Shown: positions 1 to 6,967 of the stretch, piece by piece
Layout: each line of letters begins with the position of its first letter
Numbering within the stretch: position 1 is the stretch's first letter
Assembly: GCA_015259235.1 (NCBI GenBank)
Contig: JABZGM010000023.1
Span: forward strand, 1,634 to 16,620
DNA from: Alloprevotella sp.
GTDB taxonomy: Bacteria > Bacteroidota > Bacteroidia > Bacteroidales > Bacteroidaceae
Length of the DNA stretch: 14,987 bases
Direction: 5' to 3'
Notes under the pieces: generated by a model
Told to the model about the DNA's origin: nothing
Databases searched by the model: none
What the model saw: the letters and a program-made list of their open reading frames with translations, nothing else
Made by a program: the position numbers and the translations under genes

Positions 1-298
1 GCGCATCGGGGCAATCTTTGAGCCGTTGTGGATAGTCGCTCGCGGTGATGGCAATGGGGCGGATGCCATGTTCTTGACAAAACTCCCATTCTGCTTGCGC
101 CTTCTGCAAGGCTTTTCCTCCGTTGGCACGCAGTAGTTGCTTCACCTCTTGTTGAAAACTCGGGGCAAAATCAGCCAAAGCCACATCAGGTTGCTCAAAG
201 ATGAGTTGCGCATCGTTGGTTTGTCGCAACAAGGTGAGTGTCTTGTTTTGGGTGAGTCCTTCTAAAAGGGAGAGCGCAATGGTGTGTATCATAGTCAT
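1..298 (-). CDS. dprA: DNA-processing protein DprA (Smf), N-terminal part, cut by window edge
   Basis: Only the first 99 codons lie in the window. The protein begins MTMIHTIALSLLEGL and ends in the segment HGIRPIAITASDYPQRLKDC. DprA loads RecA on incoming single-stranded DNA in transformation, and many non-competent bacteria keep it. The call rests on three visible traits: an N-terminal helical region of the kind that precedes the Rossmann fold, an Ala-rich helix (ALQKAQAEWEFCQEHGI), and the DprA-typical step 'GI-x-P-I-x-I-T-x-x-DYP-x-RL-x-x-C-x-DA' that leads into the DNA-binding domain. That catalytic-fold domain lies beyond the edge, so it cannot be checked. Two in-frame ATGs sit at 298 and 292; the first is used here. 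It follows the HAD gene by 59 bases on the same strand, so co-transcription is likely. Confidence 0.8.
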   Translation of the reverse strand, partial: MTMIHTIALSLLEGLTQNKTLTLLRQTNDAQLIFEQPDVALADFAPSFQQEVKQLLRANGGKALQKAQAEWEFCQEHGIRPIAITASDYPQRLKDCPDA

Positions 299-357
299 GG
301 GAGCTAGAAGAAGGGGAAAGGGTAGGCGAGTAAGGACACGCTGATTCGTGCCGCTGT

Positions 358-1191
358 TTAGTCTTGGGGTGCAAGTCCGAAGAGCAGGCGCAGTTGTGGC
401 CATGCTTCGGCAAGAGCCTGCATAGAGGGGAAGAGGAGATGCGCTCCTTCGTCTAAGAGAGCGCTTTCGGGCAGTGGACCCGTATTGACCGCAATGGTGA
501 AAATGCCAGCTGCCACACCAGCGCGCACACCGAGAGGTGCGTTTTCCACCACGATGGCTTCCCAAGGTTGCACCCCAGCTTTCTCCAGCCCCATGAGATA
601 AGGTTCGGGATCGGGTTTGCCGTGCTTCACATCGAGCGAAGAAACAATGCGTTCGGGCGCAAAGACGCCAGGATAGTGGCGCGTGAGGCAATCGAGCAAA
701 CTCGCTTGTCCGCTACCAGTGACCACCACACGGGTGAGTCGGTCGGCGGTGATTTGGTCGAGGAGCTCTTGTGCTCCTGGCATTTTAGGCGCCGTGGGGA
801 AGGTGTTGAAAATCTTGCACTTGCGCTGATACACGCGTTCCACTTCCTCTGGATTGGTGTCACGTCCGAATTGTCGCTGCGCAAACACATTGAGTGTGGT
901 GAAAGCCGTGCGCCCTTCGTTCATGTAGATTTCCTGTTCTTCGATGTCGAATCCAAATTCGCGACACACCTGTGCCCACGATTTTGCGTGTGCGGGCATG
1001 GAGTCGAAAAGCACCCCATCCATGTCGAAGAGGGTGGCGCGGAGAGGGAGGAGGGCAGGGCAAGCCTCAGCAGTAGTGGCAGAGCCTGCTACATGGGCAG
1101 CGAGCGAAGGTGAAGAAGCGGTGGCTTGGGCTAGGAAATCAGGATGTTGCGCCCAATATCGGGCGATAGCAGAAGCGAAGGTATTGGACAT
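358..1191 (-). CDS. HAD-superfamily hydrolase, beta-phosphoglucomutase-like subfamily (IA)
   Basis: A 277-residue protein of the haloacid dehalogenase superfamily, probably a cytosolic sugar-phosphate phosphatase or phosphomutase; the substrate cannot be read from sequence. Motif I is LFDMDGVLFDSMP with nucleophile D56 and acid/base D58. Motif II is VVVTGS (T158). Motif III is KHGKPDPEPYL (K192). Motif IV is VVENAPLGVRAGVAAG, with E216-N217 where many relatives have E-D. A helical cap lies between motifs I and II. The family usually begins within about ten residues of motif I. Here about 50 residues rich in Ala, Ser and Thr precede it, and no later ATG, GTG or TTG offers a shorter start close to the motif. 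A longer GTG start at 1239 exists but lies inside the upstream pgi terminator stem, so ATG 1191 is preferred. dprA follows 59 bases downstream. No clear promoter was found upstream. Confidence 0.85.
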   Translation of the reverse strand: MSNTFASAIARYWAQHPDFLAQATASSPSLAAHVAGSATTAEACPALLPLRATLFDMDGVLFDSMPAHAKSWAQVCREFGFDIEEQEIYMNEGRTAFTTLNVFAQRQFGRDTNPEEVERVYQRKCKIFNTFPTAPKMPGAQELLDQITADRLTRVVVTGSGQASLLDCLTRHYPGVFAPERIVSSLDVKHGKPDPEPYLMGLEKAGVQPWEAIVVENAPLGVRAGVAAGIFTIAVNTGPLPESALLDEGAHLLFPSMQALAEAWPQLRLLFGLAPQD

Positions 1192-1220
1192 GAAAAGAAC
1201 CGTGTGCGAGAAATCAGTAG

Positions 1221-1268
1221 ATAAAAGAGGCGACCCCACCTCACTCTTGGGGAGGACGGTGGGGTCGC
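1221..1268 (-). terminator. Rho-independent terminator of pgi
   Basis: A perfect 11-bp inverted repeat, GCGACCCCACC (1258-1268 read on the minus strand) with GGTGGGGTCGC (1230-1240), encloses a 17-base loop. On the minus strand it is followed by CTCTTTTAT (1221-1229). The hairpin starts about 24 bases after the pgi stop codon, in the right orientation. It separates pgi from the HAD and dprA genes. Confidence 0.85.
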
Positions 1269-1291
1269 AATAGGGATGTGGAAAATGAAAC

Positions 1292-2626
1292 TTATTTCAG
1301 ACGAGCTTGGATAGCTTCTGTTTCTGCTTCATAACCAGGTTTGCCGAGGAGCGCGAACATGTTCTTCTTGTAAGCCTCCACACCAGGTTGGTTGAAAGGA
1401 TTGACATCGAGCAAGAGACCGCTCACACCGCAGGCACGCTCGAAGAAGTAGATGAGCTGACCGAGGTAGTATTCGTTGAGTTCGGGAAGTACCACGCGCA
1501 TGTTGGGTACACCGCCGTCTACGTGAGCAAGGAGAGTGCCGAGTTCAGCCATCTTGTTCACTTCGTCCACACGCTTACCCGTGAGGAAGTTGAGACCATC
1601 GAGGTTTTCTTCGTCGTGAGGGAAGAGCACTTTGTGGCGAGGAGTTTCCACAGAAATCACCGTTTCAAAGATGCTGCGTTCACCTTCTTGAATCCATTGA
1701 CCCATGGAGTGGAGGTCGGTGGTGAAGTCTACAGCAGCAGGGAAGATGCCCACGCCATCCTTACCTTCACTTTCGCCATAAAGTTGTTTCCACCATTCGT
1801 TCATGAAGTGGAGCTTAGGCTGATAGTTCACGAGGATTTCGATCTTCTTGCCAGCGCGGTAGAGGGCATTGCGGACAGCAGCGTATTGTGTAGCGATGTT
1901 GTCGTCGGTGCTGCATTCTTTTTCCATATCAGTGGCACCTTGCACGAGCGCGTCGATGTCGAAACCAGCGCAAGCGATGGGGAGCAAACCTACGGGAGTG
2001 AGGACAGAGAAGCGTCCACCCACGTTGTCGGGGATGATGAATGAAGTGTAGCCTTCTTGGTTGGCAGTGATGCGAGCTGCACCCTTCTTAGCATCGGTAA
2101 CGGCAACGATGACTTTGCGCGCTACTTCCTTGCCGCGTTGGTCTTCGCATTGCTTCTTGAGGAGGCGGAAAGCAAGAGCTGTTTCGGTGGTCGTACCACT
2201 CTTAGAGATGTTGATGACACCGAATTTGCGGTCCTTGAGATATTCGCAGAGTTCGTAGAGATAGTCTTCGCCGATGTTGTTACCAGCAAAGAGAATCACG
2301 GGGTTTGAACCATCGTTGGTGAGCCACTCAAATTGGTTGCCGAGTGCTTCGATCACGGCGCGTGCACCGAGGTAAGAACCACCGATACCGGCTACGACGA
2401 TGGTGTCGCAGTTTTCGCGCAAAGTTTGTGCGCAAGCCTTGATTTCTCCCAAGAATTCGGGAGTGATGCTTGAGGGAAGGTGCATCCAGCCGAGGAAGTC
2501 ATTGCCAGGGCAGGTTTGTTGTTCGAGTGCCTTTTGAGCGGCAGGTACGTTTGCGCTCACTTCGTCAAGTGCACCAGCGGCGAGGAAAGAAGTGGCGTTG
2601 TTGATTTCTAAGCGAATAGATTTCAT
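1292..2626 (-). CDS. pgi: Glucose-6-phosphate isomerase
   Basis: This 444-residue cytosolic enzyme interconverts glucose 6-phosphate and fructose 6-phosphate in glycolysis and gluconeogenesis. Its length matches the short (Bacillus-type) branch of the family rather than the ~550-residue E. coli type. Visible features are the sugar-isomerase start VVAGIGGSYLGARAVIEAL (78-95), the phosphate-binding loop NISKSGTTTET (139-149), DNVGGRFSVLTPVGL (200-214), and YGESEGKDG (283-291) carrying the likely catalytic E287. Further on are H306 in DLHSMGQWIQEG and the C-terminal QPGVEAYKKNMFALLGKPG with the likely catalytic lysine at 420. All family signatures are intact. The ATG at 2626 is preceded by an A/T-rich stretch and no Shine-Dalgarno sequence, normal for Bacteroidota. 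The gene appears monocistronic, with a promoter at 2721-2751 and a terminator at 1221-1268. Confidence 0.97.
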   Translation of the reverse strand: MKSIRLEINNATSFLAAGALDEVSANVPAAQKALEQQTCPGNDFLGWMHLPSSITPEFLGEIKACAQTLRENCDTIVVAGIGGSYLGARAVIEALGNQFEWLTNDGSNPVILFAGNNIGEDYLYELCEYLKDRKFGVINISKSGTTTETALAFRLLKKQCEDQRGKEVARKVIVAVTDAKKGAARITANQEGYTSFIIPDNVGGRFSVLTPVGLLPIACAGFDIDALVQGATDMEKECSTDDNIATQYAAVRNALYRAGKKIEILVNYQPKLHFMNEWWKQLYGESEGKDGVGIFPAAVDFTTDLHSMGQWIQEGERSIFETVISVETPRHKVLFPHDEENLDGLNFLTGKRVDEVNKMAELGTLLAHVDGGVPNMRVVLPELNEYYLGQLIYFFERACGVSGLLLDVNPFNQPGVEAYKKNMFALLGKPGYEAETEAIQARLK

Positions 2627-2720
2627 CTGAATGAATTTTAAGAGGTGGGTGAGCGTGATCCGTGTGCCGCTCTCGATGAGGTAAGGAGCGACAGCGCGAG
2701 CGCACGTTCGTTTGTTGCAA

Positions 2721-2751
2721 CAAAATTACGAACTCCCTATGAAACAGCCAA
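2721..2751 (-). promoter_or_regulatory. Bacteroidota-type promoter upstream of pgi
   Basis: On the minus strand TTGG (2748-2751), a 19-base spacer and TAATTTTG (2721-2728) match the Bacteroidota primary-sigma consensus TTTG-N19-21-TAnnTTTG: the -7 element is complete and the -33 element differs at one base. Transcription would begin near 2714, giving a leader of about 88 bases before the pgi ATG. The element lies just beyond the pepD terminator, where an independent pgi promoter is expected. Confidence 0.6.
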
Positions 2752-2757
2752 GGATTT

Positions 2758-2798
2758 CACAAAAAATGCCCTCTCCAGCTGAGAATACTGAAGAGGGC
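2758..2798 (-). terminator. Rho-independent terminator of pepD
   Basis: Read on the minus strand, GCCCTCT (2792-2798) pairs with AGAGGGC (2768-2774) across a 17-base loop and is followed at once by ATTTTTTGTG (2758-2767). It lies 36 bases after the pepD stop. It ends the flippase-like gene/pepD unit before pgi's own promoter. Confidence 0.75.
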
Positions 2799-2834
2799 GA
2801 TGAGCTAAAAAGCTATGCTGCAAAGTGCAGGTGC

Positions 2835-4295
2835 TTATTTTTTAGGCACGCGCTTGAGTGTTTCGAGCACAAGACGCCAGTACTTTTCCACAGAGGGGAT
2901 GTTGCAACGCTCATTGGGCGTGTGAGGCGATTGCAAAGTGGGACCGAAGGAAACAACGTCCATGCCGGGGCAGTGGGTGAGGATGATGGAGCATTCCAAA
3001 CCAGCGTGTACCACAGTGACTTTGGGGTCTTCGTTGAAGATATCTTTGTAAACCTCGGTCATGAGTTCTACGATTTCGCTCTTGGGCGAAGGTTGCCATG
3101 CGGGATATGCACCATCGGTGGTGACCTTCATGCCAGCCATGGAGAAACCAGCTTCGAGGGTGTCTACACAATACTGACGCATGGAGTCGGCACTAGAGCG
3201 CACGAGAACTTTGAAGAAGGCTTTGCCTTCGCCAATCTCGATGATTGCCAAGTTGCTTGATGTTTCTACGATGTGGGGGAGATGGGGAATGAAGCGCAAC
3301 ACTCCGTTGTGGCAAGAGAGGATGGCGTTGACCAAATTGTCTTGCACCGCTTCGGGCACGATGGCAGCAGGCAGAGCCACCTCGTTCACTTCGAGGGTGA
3401 GGTTGGGTTCGATGAGACCATATTCGTCGGTCAAGTCGGTGAGCCATTCTCCGAGTACCACTTCGCGCAATTCTGCTACATTCTCCTTGGGGAGGGTGAG
3501 CACTGCGTGAGCATCACGGGGGATGGCGTTGCGCATGTTGCCGCCTTTCCAAGAAGCCAAACGAGCTTCAAAGTTGGCGATGGCATCTGTGACGATGCGT
3601 GCCAAGAGTTTGTTGGCATTGCCACGACCTTCGTTGATTTCCAAACCAGAGTGTCCACCGCGGAGACCGCCAATCACGATTTCCACAGCCACATCTTCCG
3701 CATCGGGAGCCACTTCTTGGTATTCGAGTTCTGCGCTGAGGTTGATACCACCAGCAGAACCGGTCATGAGTTCGCCATGTACCTCGTTGTCAAGGTTCAT
3801 GAGGATGTCGCCTTTCAAAAGACCGTCCTTCATGTAAGTGACACCGTGCATGGTGGTTTCTTCATCGGAAGTCATGAAAGCTTCGAGAGGTCCGTGGGGA
3901 ATGGTGTCGTCTTCGAAAATCGCCATGATGGTGGCAATCGCCATGCCGTCGTCAGCACCCAAAGTGGTGTTGAGCGCACGCACCCAGTCGCCATCAATCC
4001 ATGTTTCGATGGGGTCCGTCTCAAAGTTGTGGGGAGAGTCTGGTGTCTTTTGGGGCACCATGTCGGTGTGACCTTGGAGGGTGACCATCTTTCTGTCTTC
4101 CATGCCAGGAGTAGCAGGCTTGTACATCAAGATGTTACCAGCATCATCGAGCGAGGCTTCAATGTTGCGTTCGGCAGCCCATTGGAGGAGAAACTGTTGA
4201 ATCTTTTCCAAGTGTCCAGAAGGACGTGGCACTTGGGTGAGGAGATGGAAGTTGCGCCAGATAGCTTCGGGCTGCAATTTGAGAATTTCGCTCAT
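2835..4295 (-). CDS. pepD: Aminoacyl-histidine dipeptidase (peptidase D, M20C family)
   Basis: This 486-residue cytosolic zinc dipeptidase hydrolyses Xaa-His and other unblocked dipeptides. Its length equals that of E. coli PepD (485) and the key residues fall at nearly the same positions. They are LQGHTDMV with ligand H76 and D78; LGADDGMA with bridging D115; TSDEET with catalytic E145 and ligand E146; NLDNEVHG with ligand D169; and SPHTPNERCNI with ligand H458. The insertion (dimerisation) domain of M20 enzymes carries RGGHSGLEINEGRGNANKL (212-230). All metal ligands are present, so the enzyme should be active. The ATG at 4295 has no Shine-Dalgarno sequence. It follows the flippase-like gene by only 24 bases, so the two are probably co-transcribed, and a terminator lies just downstream. 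An M20A-type dipeptidase occurs at 6968-8329 but belongs to a different subfamily. Confidence 0.95.
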   Translation of the reverse strand: MSEILKLQPEAIWRNFHLLTQVPRPSGHLEKIQQFLLQWAAERNIEASLDDAGNILMYKPATPGMEDRKMVTLQGHTDMVPQKTPDSPHNFETDPIETWIDGDWVRALNTTLGADDGMAIATIMAIFEDDTIPHGPLEAFMTSDEETTMHGVTYMKDGLLKGDILMNLDNEVHGELMTGSAGGINLSAELEYQEVAPDAEDVAVEIVIGGLRGGHSGLEINEGRGNANKLLARIVTDAIANFEARLASWKGGNMRNAIPRDAHAVLTLPKENVAELREVVLGEWLTDLTDEYGLIEPNLTLEVNEVALPAAIVPEAVQDNLVNAILSCHNGVLRFIPHLPHIVETSSNLAIIEIGEGKAFFKVLVRSSADSMRQYCVDTLEAGFSMAGMKVTTDGAYPAWQPSPKSEIVELMTEVYKDIFNEDPKVTVVHAGLECSIILTHCPGMDVVSFGPTLQSPHTPNERCNIPSVEKYWRLVLETLKRVPKK

Positions 4296-4319
4296 AGTGA
4301 TAAGTATTAAGAGGAAGCA

Positions 4320-5327
4320 TTAAGGGTTTGTCGTAACGGTTTCTCTGATTTTAGTTGTTTTTTTCATGGAGAATAAATCTGCCCAACCCACAGCTCCCAT
4401 GAGCACGACGAGTGCTGTTTGAATGGTGTGTACCACTAGGGCAAACAAAACGGCAGGAGCTTGTGCCACGCCATAAAGCACGAGCATCGTCTTCACGGCA
4501 AAGTGCCATGGTCCGGCACCATTGGGGGTGGGCACGAGCACGGCAAAGGTGCCGGCGCTAAAGATGAGCAATCCAGCCATGATGTCGATGTGACTGGTGC
4601 TTTGATAAGCAAAGAAGGCAAGATAGAAATGGAGAAAATAGCCCACCCAAATGCCGATGCTATAGAGCAGATAGAGCGGAAGTTGACGCAGATGGCGCAG
4701 GGAGGAAACTCCATCAAAGAAACTGCGCATCTTGTCTTTACCTCGCTGAAAGAAGGGCACTTTTGCCAGTAGGAAGATGGCGAATCCAATGCCGACGATG
4801 ATGCAAATGGCAGTGACGAGATAGCCTGTGGAGGTGAATCGCGCCAAGATGTCGTGTACGTTTGTGCCTGTGGATTGCAAGAAAGACAGAAATTGTGGTA
4901 ATTGCAAACAGAGGGCAAGCACCGCGATGAGGAGCATCAAGAGCGCATCTACCATACGTTCAGCCACTACCGTGCCGAGAGCTTTGGAAAAGGAGGTGCC
5001 TGCATAGTTCTTCAAGGTGCCACAACGAGTGATTTCTCCCACGCGGGGGATGATCAGACTTGCAGCGTAAGACACGAAGATGGCATCGACGCAGATGCGT
5101 GTGGAAGGACGCTCCTGAAGTGGCTGCAAGGCAATTTTCCAGCGCAGCGCGCGAAGCACCAGTGGCACAATGCCAAAGAGCAGTGAGATAAACATCCATC
5201 CCCAGTGCGTGGCTTGGAGCATTGTGAGTACGCTTTCCCAGTCGAGTTCGCGGTACATCCACCACAATATGCCTATGCTGAAGACAAAAGGCAATAGAAT
5301 CTTGAATATGTTGAGGACTTGCTTCAC
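4320..5327 (-). CDS. Flippase-like integral membrane protein (UPF0104 / lysylphosphatidylglycerol synthase TM region family)
   Basis: A 335-residue inner-membrane protein with about seven or eight hydrophobic segments (near 8-25, 43-60, 80-95, 127-150, 168-190, 217-240, 248-265 and 290-312). It resembles the membrane half of MprF-type proteins (PF03706/TIGR00374), which stands alone in many bacteria. Two conserved re-entrant motifs are visible: IIPRVGEITRCGTLKNYAG (92-110) followed by AERMVDALL (122-130), and PTPNGAGPWHFAVKTM (266-281). Many relatives have an acidic residue where W274-H275 stand here. No soluble aminoacyl-transfer domain is present, so lipid or glycolipid flipping is the best guess, but the substrate is unknown. 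The start is GTG at 5327: a stop codon lies about 15 codons upstream with no in-frame ATG between. It is divergent from rsmA and probably heads a transcript with pepD. Confidence 0.85.
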   Translation of the reverse strand: MKQVLNIFKILLPFVFSIGILWWMYRELDWESVLTMLQATHWGWMFISLLFGIVPLVLRALRWKIALQPLQERPSTRICVDAIFVSYAASLIIPRVGEITRCGTLKNYAGTSFSKALGTVVAERMVDALLMLLIAVLALCLQLPQFLSFLQSTGTNVHDILARFTSTGYLVTAICIIVGIGFAIFLLAKVPFFQRGKDKMRSFFDGVSSLRHLRQLPLYLLYSIGIWVGYFLHFYLAFFAYQSTSHIDIMAGLLIFSAGTFAVLVPTPNGAGPWHFAVKTMLVLYGVAQAPAVLFALVVHTIQTALVVLMGAVGWADLFSMKKTTKIRETVTTNP

Positions 5328-5420
5328 TCGAATCAGAGTTTTTTTGTAAATTTGCCGTTGCAGGGCATCTTACCACACTTTAATGGTGCAAGATTTCGCC
5401 CACAATGCTTTGCAGGATGG

Positions 5421-5451
5421 GTTGTGCCTCCGTATTAAATGGGGATGTTTG
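5421..5451 (+). promoter_or_regulatory. Probable promoter of rsmA
   Basis: GTTG (5421-5424), 19 bases, then GATGTTTG (5444-5451) approximates the Bacteroidota promoter TTTG-N19-TAnnTTTG; the first base of the -7 element is off and the -33 element keeps TTG. Initiation near 5458 would leave a leader of about 34 bases before the rsmA ATG. The spacing and position fit well, but no experiment backs it. Confidence 0.4.
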
Positions 5452-5467
5452 ACTGCTCCTGCTACCG

Positions 5468-5497
5468 CAAAAATACAAATTATTTCGTAGAATGAAA
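5468..5497 (-). promoter_or_regulatory. Weak candidate promoter for the flippase-like gene and pepD
   Basis: On the minus strand, TTTC (5494-5497), 18 bases and TATTTTTG (5468-5475) give a complete -7 element, but the -33 element is imperfect and the spacer is one base short. It overlaps the rsmA start codon (ATG 5492-5494) and would give a leader of about 135 bases. It is recorded because no better candidate was found in the 164-base divergent region. Confidence 0.25.
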
Positions 5498-6310
5498 TCC
5501 GTACGCCCGAAAAAATTCCTTGGACAGCACTTTTTGAAAGATTTGAATGTGGCACGTGCCATCGCCGACACGGTAGATGCTTGTCCCGAACTTCCCATTC
5601 TGGAAGTGGGACCTGGTATGGGTGTGCTCACACAATACCTCCTGCCGAAAGAGCGTGAGGTGAAAGTGGCAGAGATTGACTTTGAGAGTGTGGCTTACCT
5701 CCGTGAGGCTTATCCGCAACTCGAAGCTGAGGGCATCATTGAGGACGACTTCTTGAAAATGCACCTCGAACATGTGTTCGACGGACGCTCGTTCGTGCTT
5801 ACGGGTAATTATCCTTACAACATCTCGAGCCAGATTTTTTTCAAAATGCTCGACTATCGCCACCTCATTCCCTGCTGCACAGGCATGATTCAAAAAGAAG
5901 TGGCAGAGCGTCTTGCGGCTAAGCCAGGCAATAAGACGTATGGCATCTTGAGTGTCTTGGTGCAGTTGTGGTATGATGTGGAATATCTTTTCACCGTCGA
6001 ACCTGGAGTGTTCAATCCTCCTCCCAAGGTGAAGAGTGCCGTGGTGCGCATGACGCGCAACAATGTGGAAGATTGCGGTTGCGATGAGCGTTTGCTCCGC
6101 CGTGTGGTGAAGACGGCTTTCAACCAACGTCGCAAGATGATGCGCGGAAGTCTCAAACCGCTCTTTGCGCAACTCAATGCGGAGCGCAACTGTGGCAGCG
6201 ATCATGCTGAGTTTCTCGCACAACCGCTTTTGACGAAACGTCCTGAGCAACTTTCTGTTGCGGAGTTTGTGCAGTTGACCAACGATATTGCCGCCGAAAT
6301 GGCGCGATAG
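5492..6310 (+). CDS. rsmA: 16S rRNA dimethyladenosine transferase (RsmA/KsgA)
   Basis: This SAM-dependent enzyme dimethylates two adjacent adenosines in the 3' terminal helix of 16S rRNA late in 30S assembly; its loss gives kasugamycin resistance. The 272 residues match the usual length. The N terminus has the family hallmark KKFLGQHFLKD (7-17). Motif I is LEVGPGMGVLT (37-47), followed by the acidic AEID (E61) that binds the SAM ribose and EDD (84-86). The catalytic motif IV is TGNYPYNISS (104-113; NYPY in place of the more common NLPY). EPGVFNPPPKVKSAVV (170-185) and AFNQRRKMMRGSL (209-221) contact rRNA. The gene starts at ATG 5492 after the A/T-rich ATTATTTCGTAGA. It is followed by a 207-base non-coding gap. 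Confidence 0.97.
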   Translation: MKSVRPKKFLGQHFLKDLNVARAIADTVDACPELPILEVGPGMGVLTQYLLPKEREVKVAEIDFESVAYLREAYPQLEAEGIIEDDFLKMHLEHVFDGRSFVLTGNYPYNISSQIFFKMLDYRHLIPCCTGMIQKEVAERLAAKPGNKTYGILSVLVQLWYDVEYLFTVEPGVFNPPPKVKSAVVRMTRNNVEDCGCDERLLRRVVKTAFNQRRKMMRGSLKPLFAQLNAERNCGSDHAEFLAQPLLTKRPEQLSVAEFVQLTNDIAAEMAR

Positions 6311-6517
6311 GAAGGTGGTTCTTCTCTGTTTTTATAAGTTACTAATGTTGACGCTAGACTCTCGTTTATCTTGATGGTAAACTCTTATTCAATAGCAGCC
6401 ACTGTTGTTGATTCAATAAAACCTGTAGGGCAGTTTATCATAAAGAAAATAGAGTGATTTAACCTCGAAAGAAGAGCAGTTTACTTTCAATTAGGCTGTT
6501 TTTACTCAATAACCAAT
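6311..6517 (+). other. AT-rich intergenic region after rsmA
   Basis: These 207 bases are visibly richer in A and T than the flanking genes and hold no convincing ORF. At the left end GAAG-6-CTTC followed by a run of T (6311-6333) could be a very weak rsmA terminator, but the stem is only four pairs. GTTTATC and GGTAAAC form a seven-pair stem with a wobble around 6364-6382. GCAGTTTA is repeated at 6430-6437 and 6476-6483. A promoter for the next gene should lie here. The closest matches (TAATGTTG at 6343-6350 and TTTACTTTC near 6480) lack a good partner -33 box. Confidence 0.4.
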
Positions 6518-6940
6518 ATGATTTATCCCGTTTTTCTCAAAACCATTTTGCGCACTACTAACACCGAGGGCGAGCACGATGAGATTCGCTACGAAGGTCG
6601 CGCTATGGCTGCGCTTCGTGAGAACGGCACTTGGTCGGTGCGTTACACTGATGCAGAGAATCACGGACAAACAGCGCTGCAAGGGGCTGATTTGTGGGTG
6701 TCGGTGTCGCGAGATGGTGACACAAAATCGCGCCTCCTCTTCCGTGTGGGAGATCTTTTGGAGAGCACTTACGTCACACCACAAGGAGAGTTTGCTATGT
6801 CCACGAAAGCCACCTATTTGCAGCAAGAGGTGACGGAAGCGCATGCCGAGGTGCAGGTACATTATGAACTTTACCTCTCTGGAAAACTCGTCACCACCAA
6901 TGAATTGACCCTGACTTGGGCGCCTCTTCCCAAGAAATAG
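6518..6940 (+). CDS. DUF1934-like (YwiB-type) small beta-barrel protein
   Basis: A 140-residue soluble protein without signal peptide or membrane segment. It is built of alternating hydrophobic and polar residues, as in an antiparallel beta-barrel. It resembles the DUF1934/YwiB group, which has a calycin-like fold and no established function. Supporting features are a start in which a polar strand leads into the EIRYEGRA element, a central strand LLFRVGDLLESTYVTPQGEF (73-92), and the C-terminal strand pair VHYELYLSGKLVTTNELTLTW (114-134). That last pair resembles the 'YD-x-x-GE-x-x-x-N-x-L-x-I' ending of the family. No catalytic residues are evident. The M20 dipeptidase gene begins 27 bases later on the same strand, so the two are probably co-transcribed. 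The family assignment is from memory of sequence shape and should be treated as moderate. Confidence 0.6.
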   Translation: MIYPVFLKTILRTTNTEGEHDEIRYEGRAMAALRENGTWSVRYTDAENHGQTALQGADLWVSVSRDGDTKSRLLFRVGDLLESTYVTPQGEFAMSTKATYLQQEVTEAHAEVQVHYELYLSGKLVTTNELTLTWAPLPKK

Positions 6941-6967
6941 TCCATCATAACCTAAATATTCTCTCTT

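Noticed and set aside
1307..2044. 245-codon open frame on the plus strand, antisense to pgi
   Set aside because: It is a shadow of the strong codon bias of pgi; the translation has no recognisable domain and the pgi frame carries every family motif.
3273..4310. 345-codon open frame on the plus strand, antisense to pepD
   Set aside because: It is long but lies wholly opposite pepD, whose catalytic motifs are complete; the composition (His, Phe and Val rich) is typical of antisense frames.
5370..5631. Two small minus-strand open frames (61 and 83 codons) in the rsmA upstream region
   Set aside because: They overlap each other and the rsmA coding region, and show no protein-like pattern.
5480..6250. 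256-codon open frame on the minus strand, antisense to rsmA
   Set aside because: rsmA is unambiguous on the other strand, and the antisense product is His-rich without a domain.
6311..6333. Possible intrinsic terminator after rsmA (GAAG-6-CTTC then T-run)
   Set aside because: A four-pair stem is too weak to call; it is mentioned only in the intergenic entry.
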